From positions 1-64,000 of the forward strand of contig MKRJ01000006.1 of the NCBI GenBank assembly GCA_001896885.1: a stretch of 64,000 nucleotides of DNA, read 5' to 3'. The position numbers and the translations under genes were made by a program. Origin of the DNA: Rhizobiales bacterium 65-79 (GTDB lineage: Bacteria; Pseudomonadota; Alphaproteobacteria; Rhizobiales; Rhizobiaceae). This document shows positions 28,037-37,297 of the stretch, one piece after another. Numbering within the stretch: position 1 is the first letter of the stretch; the number at the start of each line of letters is the position of its first letter. A model generated the notes under the pieces. That model was not told the origin of the DNA. It made no database searches and saw only the letters and a list, made by a program, of their open reading frames with translations.

Positions 28037-29659
28037 TTACGCCGAATACACCAGGTCACCGTCGATATAGGTCGATGTCACGTTGAGGTTACCGAGTTCA
28101 TTGACCGGAATCTGGTAGGGATCCCGATCCAGCATGATGAAATCCGCCATCTTGCCCGGCTCGATCGAGCCTATCATATCTTCCCAGCCGAGCGAGAAGG
28201 CCGCCCAGTTGGTGTACATCTTGAAAGCTTCGTGGACCGAAATGGCCTGATCCGGCTCGACCTCCTCGCCGGACTTGGTAAGGCGCTCGACCGATGCCTG
28301 GATGGCGGGGAACGGAATGTGCTGATCCCTGGTGATGCCTATGGCATCCGAGTTGCCGGGAATGATCAGGCCGGCATCGATCAGATCCCTGAACGGCATC
28401 AACTTGCCGATACGATCGACGCCGAGGCTGGTGCGATAACCTATGGCCGTCGTCAGGATGAAGGCCGGCTGCGGCACGGGCACAATGTGAAGATCGGCCA
28501 TGCGCTTGATGCGCTCGGGGTTCATGAACAGATTGCCGGCATGCTCGATGCGGTGACGCTTCTGTTCCCGGCTCTTCGGCGGCAGGGAGGCGATGGCATC
28601 GAGCGCCTGATCCAGCGCACGGTCGCCGATGGCGTGGATGGCGATCTGGAAGCCGGCGCTGTCGATCTCCTTGCACAGCCGGGTCATCTCTTCGTCGGTG
28701 TAGGTCAGCTCACCGCGATAGCCCTGACGTCCCGGATAGTCCTGGTTCAAGGCCGCGGCACCGGAGGTCAGGCCGCCGTCGGCAAACAGCTTGATGCCGC
28801 AGAGCTTGGCCTTGTCACCCTGGATGTTCTTGAAGCGGCTTTGCAGCATCTTCGAGGTGAAGTCGGATTCCTTCACGACCGTCGGATATTTCGGGTAAAT
28901 GCCCGCGCGCAACGTACCCCAGCCTTGCGCCGCCATCAGCAACAGACCGTCCAGACCGTGCGAATGCAGGGGGATTTCGCCGATGCAGGTCACGCCCACG
29001 CTGAGGTACTTCTCTTGCACCGCGACCATCGCGTCGACCAGTGACGGCACCGTGGATTGGGGGCCCTGAAGCGGCGCGTACATATCGAACGTGCGGCCGG
29101 TAAGCTCACCGGTCTCGTCGTCGTGCTCGATGCGGCCGCCCGGCGCATCCGGCGTATGCTTGTCGACGCGCAGCAGCTTCAGAGCGAATGAATTGAAAAC
29201 GTTAAGGTGATAGCTCGAACGATAGACGACCGGGTGCTTGTCGCTGACCTTGTCGAGATCGTGGACATCCGGGAAACGACCTTCCTTGAATTTCAGATTC
29301 TGGAAGTGCTGACCGTGGCCGAGAATCCATTCACCCGGCTTGACCGTCTCCGCATGCGCGCGCATGCGCTCGACCATTTCCGCGATCGACGACACGGTCG
29401 AGGAGCGGACGTCAACCGCGAGGCCCCAGGCATAGGCCAGCATTTCAAGATGGGCGTGGGCGTCGATGAGGCCGGGGAAAACGGACGCGCCCCGGGCGTC
29501 GACAATCGTGGCTCCCGGCGATGCCGCGAGAACGGCCTCGCGCGTGCCGACATTGAGAATGCGCCCATCGCGAAAACTGAAAGCCTCCTGGACACTGCCC
29601 CGCGCGTCCATCGTGTTGACCCGCGCGTTGACGACGCAAGTGTCTTGGTTGTTCGTCAC
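28037..29659 (-). CDS. Amidohydrolase family protein (YtcJ-like)
   Basis: 540 aa from GTG 29659. A metal-dependent TIM-barrel amidohydrolase with an N-terminal beta-sandwich, metal-binding [26 protein letters not shown] and RIEHAGNL, and the C-terminal [25 protein letters not shown] return to the sandwich. YtcJ-type members hydrolyse amide or ester bonds of varied organic substrates. The GTG is supported by AAGGAG 7 bases upstream; the frame is open further upstream but with no better start. It lies between the Pot-like permease genes and the aldehyde dehydrogenase, suggesting hydrolysis of an imported amide followed by aldehyde oxidation. Confidence 0.87.
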   Translation of the reverse strand: MTNNQDTCVVNARVNTMDARGSVQEAFSFRDGRILNVGTREAVLAASPGATIVDARGASVFPGLIDAHAHLEMLAYAWGLAVDVRSSTVSSIAEMVERMRAHAETVKPGEWILGHGQHFQNLKFKEGRFPDVHDLDKVSDKHPVVYRSSYHLNVFNSFALKLLRVDKHTPDAPGGRIEHDDETGELTGRTFDMYAPLQGPQSTVPSLVDAMVAVQEKYLSVGVTCIGEIPLHSHGLDGLLLMAAQGWGTLRAGIYPKYPTVVKESDFTSKMLQSRFKNIQGDKAKLCGIKLFADGGLTSGAAALNQDYPGRQGYRGELTYTDEEMTRLCKEIDSAGFQIAIHAIGDRALDQALDAIASLPPKSREQKRHRIEHAGNLFMNPERIKRMADLHIVPVPQPAFILTTAIGYRTSLGVDRIGKLMPFRDLIDAGLIIPGNSDAIGITRDQHIPFPAIQASVERLTKSGEEVEPDQAISVHEAFKMYTNWAAFSLGWEDMIGSIEPGKMADFIMLDRDPYQIPVNELGNLNVTSTYIDGDLVYSA

Positions 29660-29734
29660 TCTACTTCTCCTTCCGCCGGTTCGGCGTCTACAGTCCAATT
29701 CAAAACCTTGCCGCGTCATGCCGCGGCCTGAAGA

Positions 29735-30559
29735 TCAGCCCTTGCCCAAGACGGTCCGCAATCCAAAGAAGCGCTCGACCAAAAGCACGAGCGCGAGCGC
29801 CACCAGGGCACCGAGACTGGCGCTCGCATAGAGGCTCGGCGTGTTCGACACCTCGGCGTTGCCCAGCAGATAGACCGGGAACGTCGTCATGTTCGATCCG
29901 ACGAGGAACATGGTGACAGCCACGTCCTCGAACGACATGACGAATCCGGTGAACATGCCGGCGACGATACCCGGCCGCAGCAACGGGATGACGATGCGCA
30001 TGACGGTCGTCAGCGTGCCGGCGCCAAGGCCGGCGGCGGCCTCTTCCAGACGCGCGCCGGGCGCCGACAGCCGGGCGATGATCGGAACCAGCACGAACGG
30101 AAAGGTGTAGACCGTGTGCGCGATCAAAAGGCCCCAGAAGGTGCCGACCAGCGGCAGCGACAGCTTGTGCTGCCAGAAGAAGTAATATTGGAGGAAGGCA
30201 ACGCCGAGGATGATGGCCGGAAACTGCAACGGGCTTCGCAGCGCCATCTCGATGAAGGGACGCCCCGGGACCCTGGCCTTGACGAGCGCAATGGCCGCCG
30301 GCACGCACAGCAGGACGGATAGCGCCGCACTCAATACGCCGAGGATGAGGCTGCGGACGAAAGCATCGATCGCCACCTTCGGAATGACCGCGTAGGATTG
30401 AAGCGACCAGACGCGCGGCGGAAACGTAACCGTCGTCGGATTGAACGAAGTGAGGACGACGACGATCAACGGCATCACCAGGAACAGCACGGTGACGGCG
30501 GTCAGAACCCCCATCAACCCGCAGACCAAGCTGTCGAACGCAAGCGAAAGCCGTTTCAT
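29735..30559 (-). CDS. PotC-like ABC permease
   Basis: 274 aa inner-membrane protein with six helices, belonging to the spermidine/putrescine-type (PotC) permeases: MPLIVVVLTSFNP near the start and the cytoplasmic EAA loop LEEAAAGLGAGTLTTVMRIVIPLLRPGI. Starts with an ATG overlapping the stop of the preceding permease (ATGA). It is the fourth component of a PotD-A-B-C-like importer. The actual ligand is unknown. Confidence 0.88.
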   Translation of the reverse strand: MKRLSLAFDSLVCGLMGVLTAVTVLFLVMPLIVVVLTSFNPTTVTFPPRVWSLQSYAVIPKVAIDAFVRSLILGVLSAALSVLLCVPAAIALVKARVPGRPFIEMALRSPLQFPAIILGVAFLQYYFFWQHKLSLPLVGTFWGLLIAHTVYTFPFVLVPIIARLSAPGARLEEAAAGLGAGTLTTVMRIVIPLLRPGIVAGMFTGFVMSFEDVAVTMFLVGSNMTTFPVYLLGNAEVSNTPSLYASASLGALVALALVLLVERFFGLRTVLGKG

Positions 30560-31416
30560 GAGCCGCCCCGCGCCGCGGCTCCGCGTCGCCAGTTGGTGGA
30601 GAGAAAGACCAGGAAGGCGATAACGCCGATCACCGCCACCAGAACCACCGAAAGCGCTGCGGCATAGCCGAAATCGAACAGCACTTGCGAGGCTTGCTGA
30701 ATCTGGATCGCCATGACATCGACGCGGCCGCCTCCAAGCAGCACCGGCGTGGTGAAGTAGGAAGCCGTAGCCATCACCGTGAGCAGCCCGATCGGCACCG
30801 CGTTCCGCCAGGTAATCGGCAGATGGATACTGACGAAGGCGCGCCAGCGCGAGGAGCCGAGGCCGATGGCTGCGCGCTCGAGATCCTTCGGGAGCGCCTC
30901 GATGACGGGGATCAGCGCCAGCATCACGATCGGCGTCTGGATATGAATCATACCGATGGCGACGGCGGTGAAATTGTTGATCAGTTGGAGCGGCTCGGAC
31001 ACGATGCCCAGACCGACGAGCACGCCGTTGATCGGCCCCTGGTAGGCCAGCAGAACGCGCCATCCGAGCGCGCGCGCGATGGTGCTGGTGAACAGCGAGG
31101 CGATCGCCGCCATGAAGATCAGTTTCGACAGCACCGGGCCGCGGCGCGCGACCTGGTAGGCCAGCAGATAGCCGAGCAGGAGCGACACCACGCCGGTCAC
31201 GACGCTGAGCAGCAGGGTCGTCACCAAAGCGGCGCGTGCGCTGTCCGATGTCAGGACGTCGACATAATGCTGCAATGTCAGGACGGTCGAGGTGTCTGTC
31301 TTTACCGTGAAGCTGGTCCACAGGAACATGCCCAGCGGAAACACGAACAGCAGACAGAAGAAGAAGCCGAGCGGGAGAAGGCCGACCCGCAGGACCTTGT
31401 CATCCTGACCGATCAT
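30556..31416 (-). CDS. PotB-like ABC permease
   Basis: 286 aa with six membrane helices; partner of the PotC-like permease. The EAA loop reads LERAAIGLGSSRWRAFVSIHLPITWRNAVPIG, and IQTPIVMLALIPVIEALP precedes it, as usual for PotB/CysU-type permeases. Both ends overlap neighbours by 4 bp (ATGA), so the ATPase and two permeases are translationally coupled. Confidence 0.88.
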   Translation of the reverse strand: MIGQDDKVLRVGLLPLGFFFCLLFVFPLGMFLWTSFTVKTDTSTVLTLQHYVDVLTSDSARAALVTTLLLSVVTGVVSLLLGYLLAYQVARRGPVLSKLIFMAAIASLFTSTIARALGWRVLLAYQGPINGVLVGLGIVSEPLQLINNFTAVAIGMIHIQTPIVMLALIPVIEALPKDLERAAIGLGSSRWRAFVSIHLPITWRNAVPIGLLTVMATASYFTTPVLLGGGRVDVMAIQIQQASQVLFDFGYAAALSVVLVAVIGVIAFLVFLSTNWRRGAAARGGS

Positions 31417-32477
31417 GACGGGTCTCGCGGCAGCACGCGCGCGCCCTCGGAACGCCAGGACACATGAACCCCGGTTCCCTCGCCCATCACGGCGCCCGGC
31501 GCCTCAAGCGCCAGCAATGAGCCGGCTTCCGACGTCTCGACGCGCAAGAACGTGTTGACGCCGTAGAACATGCGCTTGGTGACGCGGCCGGCGATCGAAT
31601 CGGCTGTCGCCTCGTGGCTGCAGAGGATTTCTTCCGGTCTCAGGGATACGCTGGCGGCCTCACCGGCGCGCAAGTCCCCGGTAGCCAGGAATTCATGCTT
31701 CGACGTGGAATGCCGCACGCGGCAGCGCCCGCCCTCGCCGCCAAGGACTTCAACCGGCAGCAAGGTCGTGGTGCCCAGGAATTCCGCGGTGAAGGCGGTG
31801 CGCGGCTCGCGATAAAGCCTGCCCGGCTCGCCTTCCTCGAGGATGGCGCCATCCCGCATCACGACGATACGGTCCGACATCGCCATCGCTTCCTGCTGGT
31901 CGTGCGTGACCAGGATCGCCGTGACGCCGACCTCCTTCTGAACGGCGCGGATTTCCTCCTGCGCCTCGGCGCGCAACTTGGCGTCGAGCGCGCCCATCGG
32001 CTCGTCCATCAGCAGGATTGCCGGCCGGATGACAAGCGCCCGCGCCAGCGCGACGCGCTGCTGCTGACCGCCGCTGAGCTGGAACGGAAGACGCGCGGCG
32101 AAGGCCGACATCCGAACCATGTCCAGCGTTTCCATGGCGCGCCGGCGACGCTCGGCTCTCGACACCTGCCGCATGCGCAGGCCGAATTCGACGTTGTCCA
32201 ACACGCTCATATGCGGGAACAGCAGGAAGTTCTGGAACACCATTCCCATGTCGCGGACCTGCGGCGGATCGCGGGTGATGTCCCGGCCATTGACCTTGAT
32301 GGTGCCGCTCGTCGGCGGCAGATAGCCGCCGATGGCACGCAGGACGGAGGTCTTGCCGGAGCCGGAGGGGCCGAGCAGAGAGACGAGTTGCCCGTGCGGG
32401 ATCGTCAGATCAAGGCCGTCAACCGCGACATACTTGCCGTAGACGATCCGAAGCTTCTCGATCTCAAGCGTGCTCAT
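31413..32477 (-). CDS. PotA-like ABC ATPase
   Basis: 354 aa. ATPase domain with Walker A GPSGSGKTS, signature LSGGQQQRVALARAL, Walker B ILLMDEPMGALD and the switch VTHDQQEAMAMSDR, then a C-terminal TOBE-like regulatory domain (about 240-354). Energises the PotBC-like permease. The open frame extends about 670 bp further upstream in this frame but without protein-like sequence; ATG 32477 begins the family-typical MSTLEIEKLRIVYGKY. A 113-bp gap separates it from the binding-protein gene. Confidence 0.9.
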   Translation of the reverse strand: MSTLEIEKLRIVYGKYVAVDGLDLTIPHGQLVSLLGPSGSGKTSVLRAIGGYLPPTSGTIKVNGRDITRDPPQVRDMGMVFQNFLLFPHMSVLDNVEFGLRMRQVSRAERRRRAMETLDMVRMSAFAARLPFQLSGGQQQRVALARALVIRPAILLMDEPMGALDAKLRAEAQEEIRAVQKEVGVTAILVTHDQQEAMAMSDRIVVMRDGAILEEGEPGRLYREPRTAFTAEFLGTTTLLPVEVLGGEGGRCRVRHSTSKHEFLATGDLRAGEAASVSLRPEEILCSHEATADSIAGRVTKRMFYGVNTFLRVETSEAGSLLALEAPGAVMGEGTGVHVSWRSEGARVLPRDPS

Positions 32478-32590
32478 GAGCCGATCCCCGGGAAACGCGG
32501 TCGAAACAGCCGCGTGCCCCTTCCGTTGATCTTGCAAGGCCGAAGCGATGGAGGTCGGCCGGCGAGCCTTCGCCAGCCGGCCATCGGACG

Positions 32591-33718
32591 CTATCTGGCG
32601 ATCTTGCTCCAGTTCGTGGTCCAGTCGCGCAGGTGGACGAGGAACTCGTCGTAGTTCGGCAGGAACAGTTGGTCCGGGTCTTCGATAATCCAGGCCTTCG
32701 CGTCCGGGTCGGCCTCCATCACCTTTTCTATGCCCGCCTTGGTCGGCGGCGTGCCGGCGATGAAGCGGTTGAGCGGCACGGTCGCGGCGGCCGCGTCGTC
32801 GGACAGGAACTCGTTCATGAACAATTCGACGATTTCCTTGTTCGGCGTCCCTTTGACGAGAACCAGATTGTCGGGATTGATCAGGTCCGAATACTTCTTG
32901 CCGTCCGACTCGATGGACCAATGAGCATAATCGACCGGAACTTTCTGGCGCTTGAGCGCAAGGCAGCGCCCCTGATTGTTGCCGATTGTCAGCCACACGT
33001 CGCCGGAAGTCATTGCCGCGTCGACATCGCCCGACGAGTTGAACAGGCCATAGGCCTTCACCTTCGAAGCAAGTTCTTCGAGCGTCTTCGATGCGTCGGC
33101 GTAGTCGCCGCCGACCGACTTGGCGATTGCCGGCGCGCTGATCAGCCATTGCGCGGCGGTGGTGTTGGGGAACATCACGCGACCGGCCAGCGGCTTCGCC
33201 GACCAGACATCGATCGCATTGGGCGTTCCCAGCTTGAGCTCGGCGAACTTGTCGGTGCGATAGCAGTTGCCGTAACGGTACATCATACTCGGAATGCCGG
33301 CCTTGATGCGGAGGCTGGCCGGCACCTTCGCCATGTTCGGGATGTCGGCCACATCGACCGTGCCGACAACTCCCTCCTTGGTGCCGCGCGCCAGATTGGC
33401 GGAATCCATCAGCATGACGTCAATGTCGGGGCTGCCGCCGGCGGCGCGGATGCGGGTGATGTTGGTCGACGGGCTGGATGGCAGCCAGTTGATCTTGACG
33501 CCCGTGCGCTTTTCAAAATACTGGCCGAAGCTCTTCGCCCATTCTTCGTTGAACGTGCTCGAGTAGCCGGCGAAGGTCAGGGTCTTGCCGGCAAAACGCC
33601 GGACGTCTTTCTCCTGAGCGCCAGCGGCCGTTGCGAATGCGGCCGCCGTGACGGCCAATACGCAACCCGCCAGGGCGAACCTGGCGGCCTTCCTCGAAAC
33701 AGACATCAGAATGTTCAT
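32591..33718 (-). CDS. PotD-like periplasmic binding protein
   Basis: 375 aa with a signal peptide (1-34, ending GAQE). Type II periplasmic-binding fold of the spermidine/putrescine and Fe-like group: GKTLTFAGYSSTFNEEWAKSFGQYFEKRTGVK and later SPDIDVMLMDSANLARGTKEG. Captures the substrate for the PotABC-like proteins encoded downstream. GGGGAG precedes ATG 33718 by 9 bases. Gene neighbours (amidohydrolase, aldehyde dehydrogenase, FAD oxidoreductase) suggest an amine- or amide-containing ligand; this is inference. Confidence 0.87.
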   Translation of the reverse strand: MNILMSVSRKAARFALAGCVLAVTAAAFATAAGAQEKDVRRFAGKTLTFAGYSSTFNEEWAKSFGQYFEKRTGVKINWLPSSPSTNITRIRAAGGSPDIDVMLMDSANLARGTKEGVVGTVDVADIPNMAKVPASLRIKAGIPSMMYRYGNCYRTDKFAELKLGTPNAIDVWSAKPLAGRVMFPNTTAAQWLISAPAIAKSVGGDYADASKTLEELASKVKAYGLFNSSGDVDAAMTSGDVWLTIGNNQGRCLALKRQKVPVDYAHWSIESDGKKYSDLINPDNLVLVKGTPNKEIVELFMNEFLSDDAAAATVPLNRFIAGTPPTKAGIEKVMEADPDAKAWIIEDPDQLFLPNYDEFLVHLRDWTTNWSKIAR

Positions 33719-33751
33719 TGCTTGTTACTCCCCGTGAGTAATACCGGTCCT

Positions 33752-34132
33752 CTATTTTCCGTATTCCTGATCAGTCACTTCGTTCATCCACTTCACGTCG
33801 CCGAAATGCAGCGCGATTTGGGTGACGAGGCCATGAGCGCAGGCGCCGTGCCAATGTTCGACGTTTGGTTCGGCCCAGACCACGTCGCCGGGATTGAGCG
33901 TCACCCGCTCGCCGCCGCGTTCCTGGATCCAGCCTTGCCCGGCCACGGTGTAGATGAACTGGCCGCCGTCATGCGTATGCCAGCGCGTGCGCGCGCCCGG
34001 CGCGAACATGATGCTGATGCAGCGCGCGTCACCCTCGTTCATGAGAATGTCCGACCACACATCGCCGCCGGAATTATTGGCCGAGCGAAGTCCCGACGAC
34101 TCGCTGCCGCGAATGCCTCTGCCTACAATCAC
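33752..34132 (-). CDS. Small cupin-domain protein
   Basis: About 126 aa, one cupin beta-barrel. Metal-binding motif 1 is RWHTHDGGQFIYTVAGQGWIQE and motif 2 is LNPGDVVWAEPNVEHWHGA, with all expected His/Glu-type positions. Cupins of this size act as dioxygenases, isomerases or ligand sensors; the role here is unknown. Start is uncertain: GTG 34132 has GGGAG 8 bases upstream, whereas TTG 34138 is too close to it. It lies 29 bp after the FAD oxidoreductase gene in the same operon. Confidence 0.8.
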   Translation of the reverse strand: MIVGRGIRGSESSGLRSANNSGGDVWSDILMNEGDARCISIMFAPGARTRWHTHDGGQFIYTVAGQGWIQERGGERVTLNPGDVVWAEPNVEHWHGACAHGLVTQIALHFGDVKWMNEVTDQEYGK

Positions 34133-34160
34133 TACCAAGGCTCCCTGAATTCCGTTGCGC

Positions 34161-35777
34161 TCAGACCGCTTCCGACAGGTCGATCCTGCCGGCCCGCGCG
34201 TCGGCCACCATGCGATGGCTGGCGTTGTAGCCCGTGAGACCGCTCATGTAGTTGGCCGGCCACATGCCGGCGCCGCACATGTAGAGGCCTTCGATGGGCG
34301 TGGCGTAGTGCGAACATTCCGGCAGCGGACGCGCGTCGAATATCTTGCCGGGGATGATGTCGCCGTGCGCGCCGTTGCCTTCCGCCATGCCGAATTTCTT
34401 CTCGAGATCGACGGGGGTGTAGACGTGAACTCCGGCCAGAATGCTATGCAGGTTGGTGATGTTGTCGGCGAGCGTGGCCACCACTGCCTTGCCGAGCGCT
34501 TCGCGCTCGTTCTCCCAGTTGCGGCCGTTCGCCAGATGATAGGGCGTGCCACGGACGCTGAGGCTCATGAAGTGACATCCCGGCGGCGTCATCGACGGAT
34601 CGACGGCTGAGGAAATAACACCCGAAATAGTCACCTTCGGCGACCAACTGCCCATGATGGCTTCGTTGTAGCTCTCCTGAAGCACGTCGACGCTGGGAAC
34701 GACACGGAAATTGGTCTTGAGAAAAGCCTCGTTCTCGGCATCGCTGCGCGCCCGGCGGAACCGCGGCGTGCCTTCGAGCGCAAGGTGCACCTTCGATGAC
34801 GAGCCGCTCATCTTGATGCGCCTCGCCCGGTCCTCGACTTCCTTCGGCAACTGGTTCGGCGGCACCATGCGGGTCAGCACCGTCTTCGGATTGACGTTGG
34901 TGAGGACGCGTGCGGCCAGGAATTCGCGGCCGTCCGACAAAAGCACTCCCAACGCCCGGCCCTTGTCGCAGAGGATTTCCTTCACCTCCGCCTCGAGCAC
35001 GATCTCGACGCCCATGGCCCGGGCCGAGCGCGCCATGGCCTGCGTGACCGCGCCCACACCGCCCAGCGGCGAGGCGTTCTTCATCATGAGCTCGTTGTTA
35101 TCCTCTATGCCGCGGCGGCGCATCGAGGCCTCGTATAGAGGCCGCTGCAGCAGGAGATAGCCGCTGCCCGGCGTGCGCGGCCCGACGAGGTTGGTCGCCA
35201 TCGCGGTGCCGGCCATGAACGCCTGGAGCCACGGCGATTTGAGGTGACGATCGAGCACGTCGGCGACGCTGCCGAACATCACCAGGTTAAACGCTTCCTT
35301 GTCCTCCGGATGCGAGAAACGCGCCGCGATGTCCTCGAATGCGGGCGGCGGCTCGTAGAAGGATACATCCATCTTGCCGGCGACACGCTCGTAGAATTTC
35401 AGGACGTCATAGAAGCCCCGGATGTCGTCCTCGTCGGCGAAGCGCAGCATCTCGCGGCGGCGCTCCTCTCGGTCAGGCCACATGACGAGGGCGTCGCCGT
35501 CCGAGAAAAAGGTGATGGAGCTCAAGCTCGGATGCGTCAGTTGCAGCCCGAATTTGTGCAACTCCATGTCGGCCGAGATCTTCGGGTCGAGACTGTGGCT
35601 CGAATTGGCGACACTGCTGCCGCGGTAACCGGGGAAGATTTCCTCGGTGACGCAGGTGCCGCCGACTTGCTCGCCGCGCTCCAGGACAAGCACTTTCCAG
35701 CCGGCGCGTGCGAGATACCAGGATGCAACGAGGCCGCTGTGCCCCGCGCCAACAACAATAACGTCGTACTTCGCCAT
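34161..35777 (-). CDS. FAD-dependent oxidoreductase, phytoene-desaturase-like (PYROXD2-type)
   Basis: 538 aa. N-terminal dinucleotide-binding motif DVIVVGAGHSGLVASWYLARAGWKVLVLERGEQVGGTC, read in two parts around residue 20, and a C-terminal FAD motif GLYMCGAGMWPANYMSGLTGYNAS. It belongs to the phytoene dehydrogenase/amine-oxidase superfamily, subgroup like PYROXD2, with no carotenoid genes nearby, so carotenoid synthesis is unlikely. Oxidation of an imported amine or unsaturated compound is plausible. ATG start with a weak AAGAG site. It follows the NTF2-like gene by 68 bp. Confidence 0.87.
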   Translation of the reverse strand: MAKYDVIVVGAGHSGLVASWYLARAGWKVLVLERGEQVGGTCVTEEIFPGYRGSSVANSSHSLDPKISADMELHKFGLQLTHPSLSSITFFSDGDALVMWPDREERRREMLRFADEDDIRGFYDVLKFYERVAGKMDVSFYEPPPAFEDIAARFSHPEDKEAFNLVMFGSVADVLDRHLKSPWLQAFMAGTAMATNLVGPRTPGSGYLLLQRPLYEASMRRRGIEDNNELMMKNASPLGGVGAVTQAMARSARAMGVEIVLEAEVKEILCDKGRALGVLLSDGREFLAARVLTNVNPKTVLTRMVPPNQLPKEVEDRARRIKMSGSSSKVHLALEGTPRFRRARSDAENEAFLKTNFRVVPSVDVLQESYNEAIMGSWSPKVTISGVISSAVDPSMTPPGCHFMSLSVRGTPYHLANGRNWENEREALGKAVVATLADNITNLHSILAGVHVYTPVDLEKKFGMAEGNGAHGDIIPGKIFDARPLPECSHYATPIEGLYMCGAGMWPANYMSGLTGYNASHRMVADARAGRIDLSEAV

Positions 35778-35845
35778 TTTACTCTTCGCTGAAAGAAATG
35801 CGCCTTACCGTCCGCGGTCGCCTCGGAGAGCCACCGCGACCCTGC

Positions 35846-36235
35846 TCAGCCCAATGCCTTGATGCTGCGCGACGCGATGCGCCAACCCTGGTCGGTTCTC
35901 GTCATGACGTCGCTGTACTCGGCGGCCACGAGGGATTTGTCCTGCCGGATCGACAAGGCCTTGCTGAGCGCACGCACCGTCCCGGCGTCGTCCGTCGAAA
36001 GGATGGTGTTGGTGATAAAGTGGGAAATGGCCGGGCTGGCGAAGCCCTTGAACGCCGCGATGACGTTGTCCAGGCCATCCGCCTTCAGGCGGCCCGGATT
36101 CTCAAAAAGCATATCCGGCGCGAAAACCTCGCCCAGCCGATCATAGCCGCGCGAATCCAATATGAACGCAACCGCATTGATCACGTCCACGATTTCGGCC
36201 CTATCGCGCTCCGACAGTTGCTTTTGGCCTGCCAT
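35846..36235 (-). CDS. NTF2-like (SnoaL-type) protein
   Basis: 129 aa from ATG 36235. A cone-shaped alpha+beta barrel of the NTF2/SnoaL group, with SERDRAEIVDVINAVAFILDSRGYDRLGEVFAPDMLFENPGR at the start and DVMTRTDQGWRIASRSIKALG at the end, the usual close of such proteins. Members are isomerases, dehydratases or ring-hydroxylating small subunits. It overlaps the end of the IclR gene by 35 bp. Active-site residues cannot be assigned. Confidence 0.8.
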   Translation of the reverse strand: MAGQKQLSERDRAEIVDVINAVAFILDSRGYDRLGEVFAPDMLFENPGRLKADGLDNVIAAFKGFASPAISHFITNTILSTDDAGTVRALSKALSIRQDKSLVAAEYSDVMTRTDQGWRIASRSIKALG

Positions 36236-37022
36236 TTTTACGCTTTCGCTCCACATGACTTTGGTTCGAGTAACGATTTGCGACATCGCTGGTCGCCTTG
36301 ATCACCTGCGCGAGACCAGCCTCGCTGAACCGCGTCAGGGGTACGACCGTCGTCAGGACGCCCACCAGCTTGCCGTCGATATAGACAGGCGCCGCAACGG
36401 CCCATGATTCCAGCGTCGATTCCTGCCGGCTGAAGGCGTAGCCTTGCCGGCGGATCTCGTCGCATTCCTTCGCCAACTCCGCGACAGTCCGCACGCTGCC
36501 GGTCGCCATCTCGAACCGGTCATCCGTGCCGAACAAGTCCGCCCAGGGATTCTTGTCTTCGCCGAAGGCCAGCAGCGCCTTGCCCGCCGCGCCACGGAAA
36601 ATCGTCCTGCGCTCGCCGGGCTGACAAATACGCCGTACCACCTGCTCGGATTCCGAGGATTCGATGCACAGGCGATCGCACGCAGTGCGAACGAAGAACG
36701 CCACCGTCTCGTTCAGTTCGGCACGCAACGCCGCGGTTGCGGCCCGCGCCACCTGACGCAAAGGCGCCCACTGGTCGGTGCTGTAAAGCAGCGAGGTCAA
36801 CGCCAGACCGGGAACATATTTGTTCTCTTCGTTATTGGCGATGAAGCCCTGTCCTTGCAGCGTGTTCAACAAGCGGGACGCCGTGCTCGGGCTGATGCCG
36901 ACGGCCCGCGCGAGTTCGGTGAGCGAACGTCCTTCCTTGCCGAGCGCGGTGAGCAGACCGAGCGCGCGGATGACCGATCGCACGCTGTCGGAGTTTTCCG
37001 CTGTGTGGAAATCAGTTTTCAT
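36201..37022 (-). CDS. IclR-family transcriptional regulator (first copy)
   Basis: 273 aa. N-terminal winged HTH (LTELARAVGISPSTASRLLNTLQGQGFI) and C-terminal effector domain (ETVAFFVRTACDRLCIESSES, FRGAAGKALLAF, ESTLESWAVAAPVYIDGKLVGVLT). It heads the ten-gene minus-strand operon and probably regulates it. A promoter with TTGACA at 37054-37059 and CTAAAT at 37031-37036 leaves almost no leader before this ATG. A run of basic residues (VERKRKNGRPKATVGAR) makes an unusual tail that overlaps the NTF2-like gene. Confidence 0.9.
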   Translation of the reverse strand: MKTDFHTAENSDSVRSVIRALGLLTALGKEGRSLTELARAVGISPSTASRLLNTLQGQGFIANNEENKYVPGLALTSLLYSTDQWAPLRQVARAATAALRAELNETVAFFVRTACDRLCIESSESEQVVRRICQPGERRTIFRGAAGKALLAFGEDKNPWADLFGTDDRFEMATGSVRTVAELAKECDEIRRQGYAFSRQESTLESWAVAAPVYIDGKLVGVLTTVVPLTRFSEAGLAQVIKATSDVANRYSNQSHVERKRKNGRPKATVGAR

Positions 37023-37030
37023 TCTTCGGA

Positions 37031-37071
37031 ATTTAGGCGGCTTGCCGCCGAGTTGTCAACTGTCGCGACAG
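37031..37071 (-). promoter_or_regulatory. Promoter and palindrome before the IclR-led operon
   Basis: On the minus strand TTGACA (37054-37059) and CTAAAT (37031-37036) are spaced by 17 bp. Directly upstream of the -35 box lies the perfect 12-bp palindrome CTGTCGCGACAG (37060-37071), a candidate operator. Confidence 0.6.
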
Positions 37072-37176
37072 ACAATGCCGAATTCCGATGCCCTTTTGCG
37101 CAAGCCACCCCGTCCTTCCGCTTCTCATGGGACGAGGCCATTCATGGCGAGAGGTGTCTCCAGTCCTAGTTCGTAT

Positions 37177-37234
37177 CTCAATAGTTGGGATTAATATTCT
37201 AATAATTGACATATGGCCCAAACTTGCGAATGAT
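37177..37234 (+). promoter_or_regulatory. Regulon promoter, copy A (before M24 peptidase)
   Basis: The 35-bp element CTCAATAGTTGGGATTAATA... (37177-37211) ends in the -35 box TTGACA (37206-37211), followed after 17 bases by -10 box AATGAT (37229-37234). It matches copy C at 28 of 35 and copy B at 25 of 35 positions without gaps. The predicted start leaves a leader of about 57 nt before the M24 gene. Confidence 0.75.
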
Positions 37235-37297
37235 CGATGGCGCGCTCGGACGCATGGTCGCGATCGGTACGTCCGCGACATCGTTGAAGGAATCGTC

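Noticed and set aside
34161-35777. Carotenoid phytoene desaturase
   Set aside because: The fold matches, but no other carotenoid gene is nearby and the operon is a transport/catabolic one.
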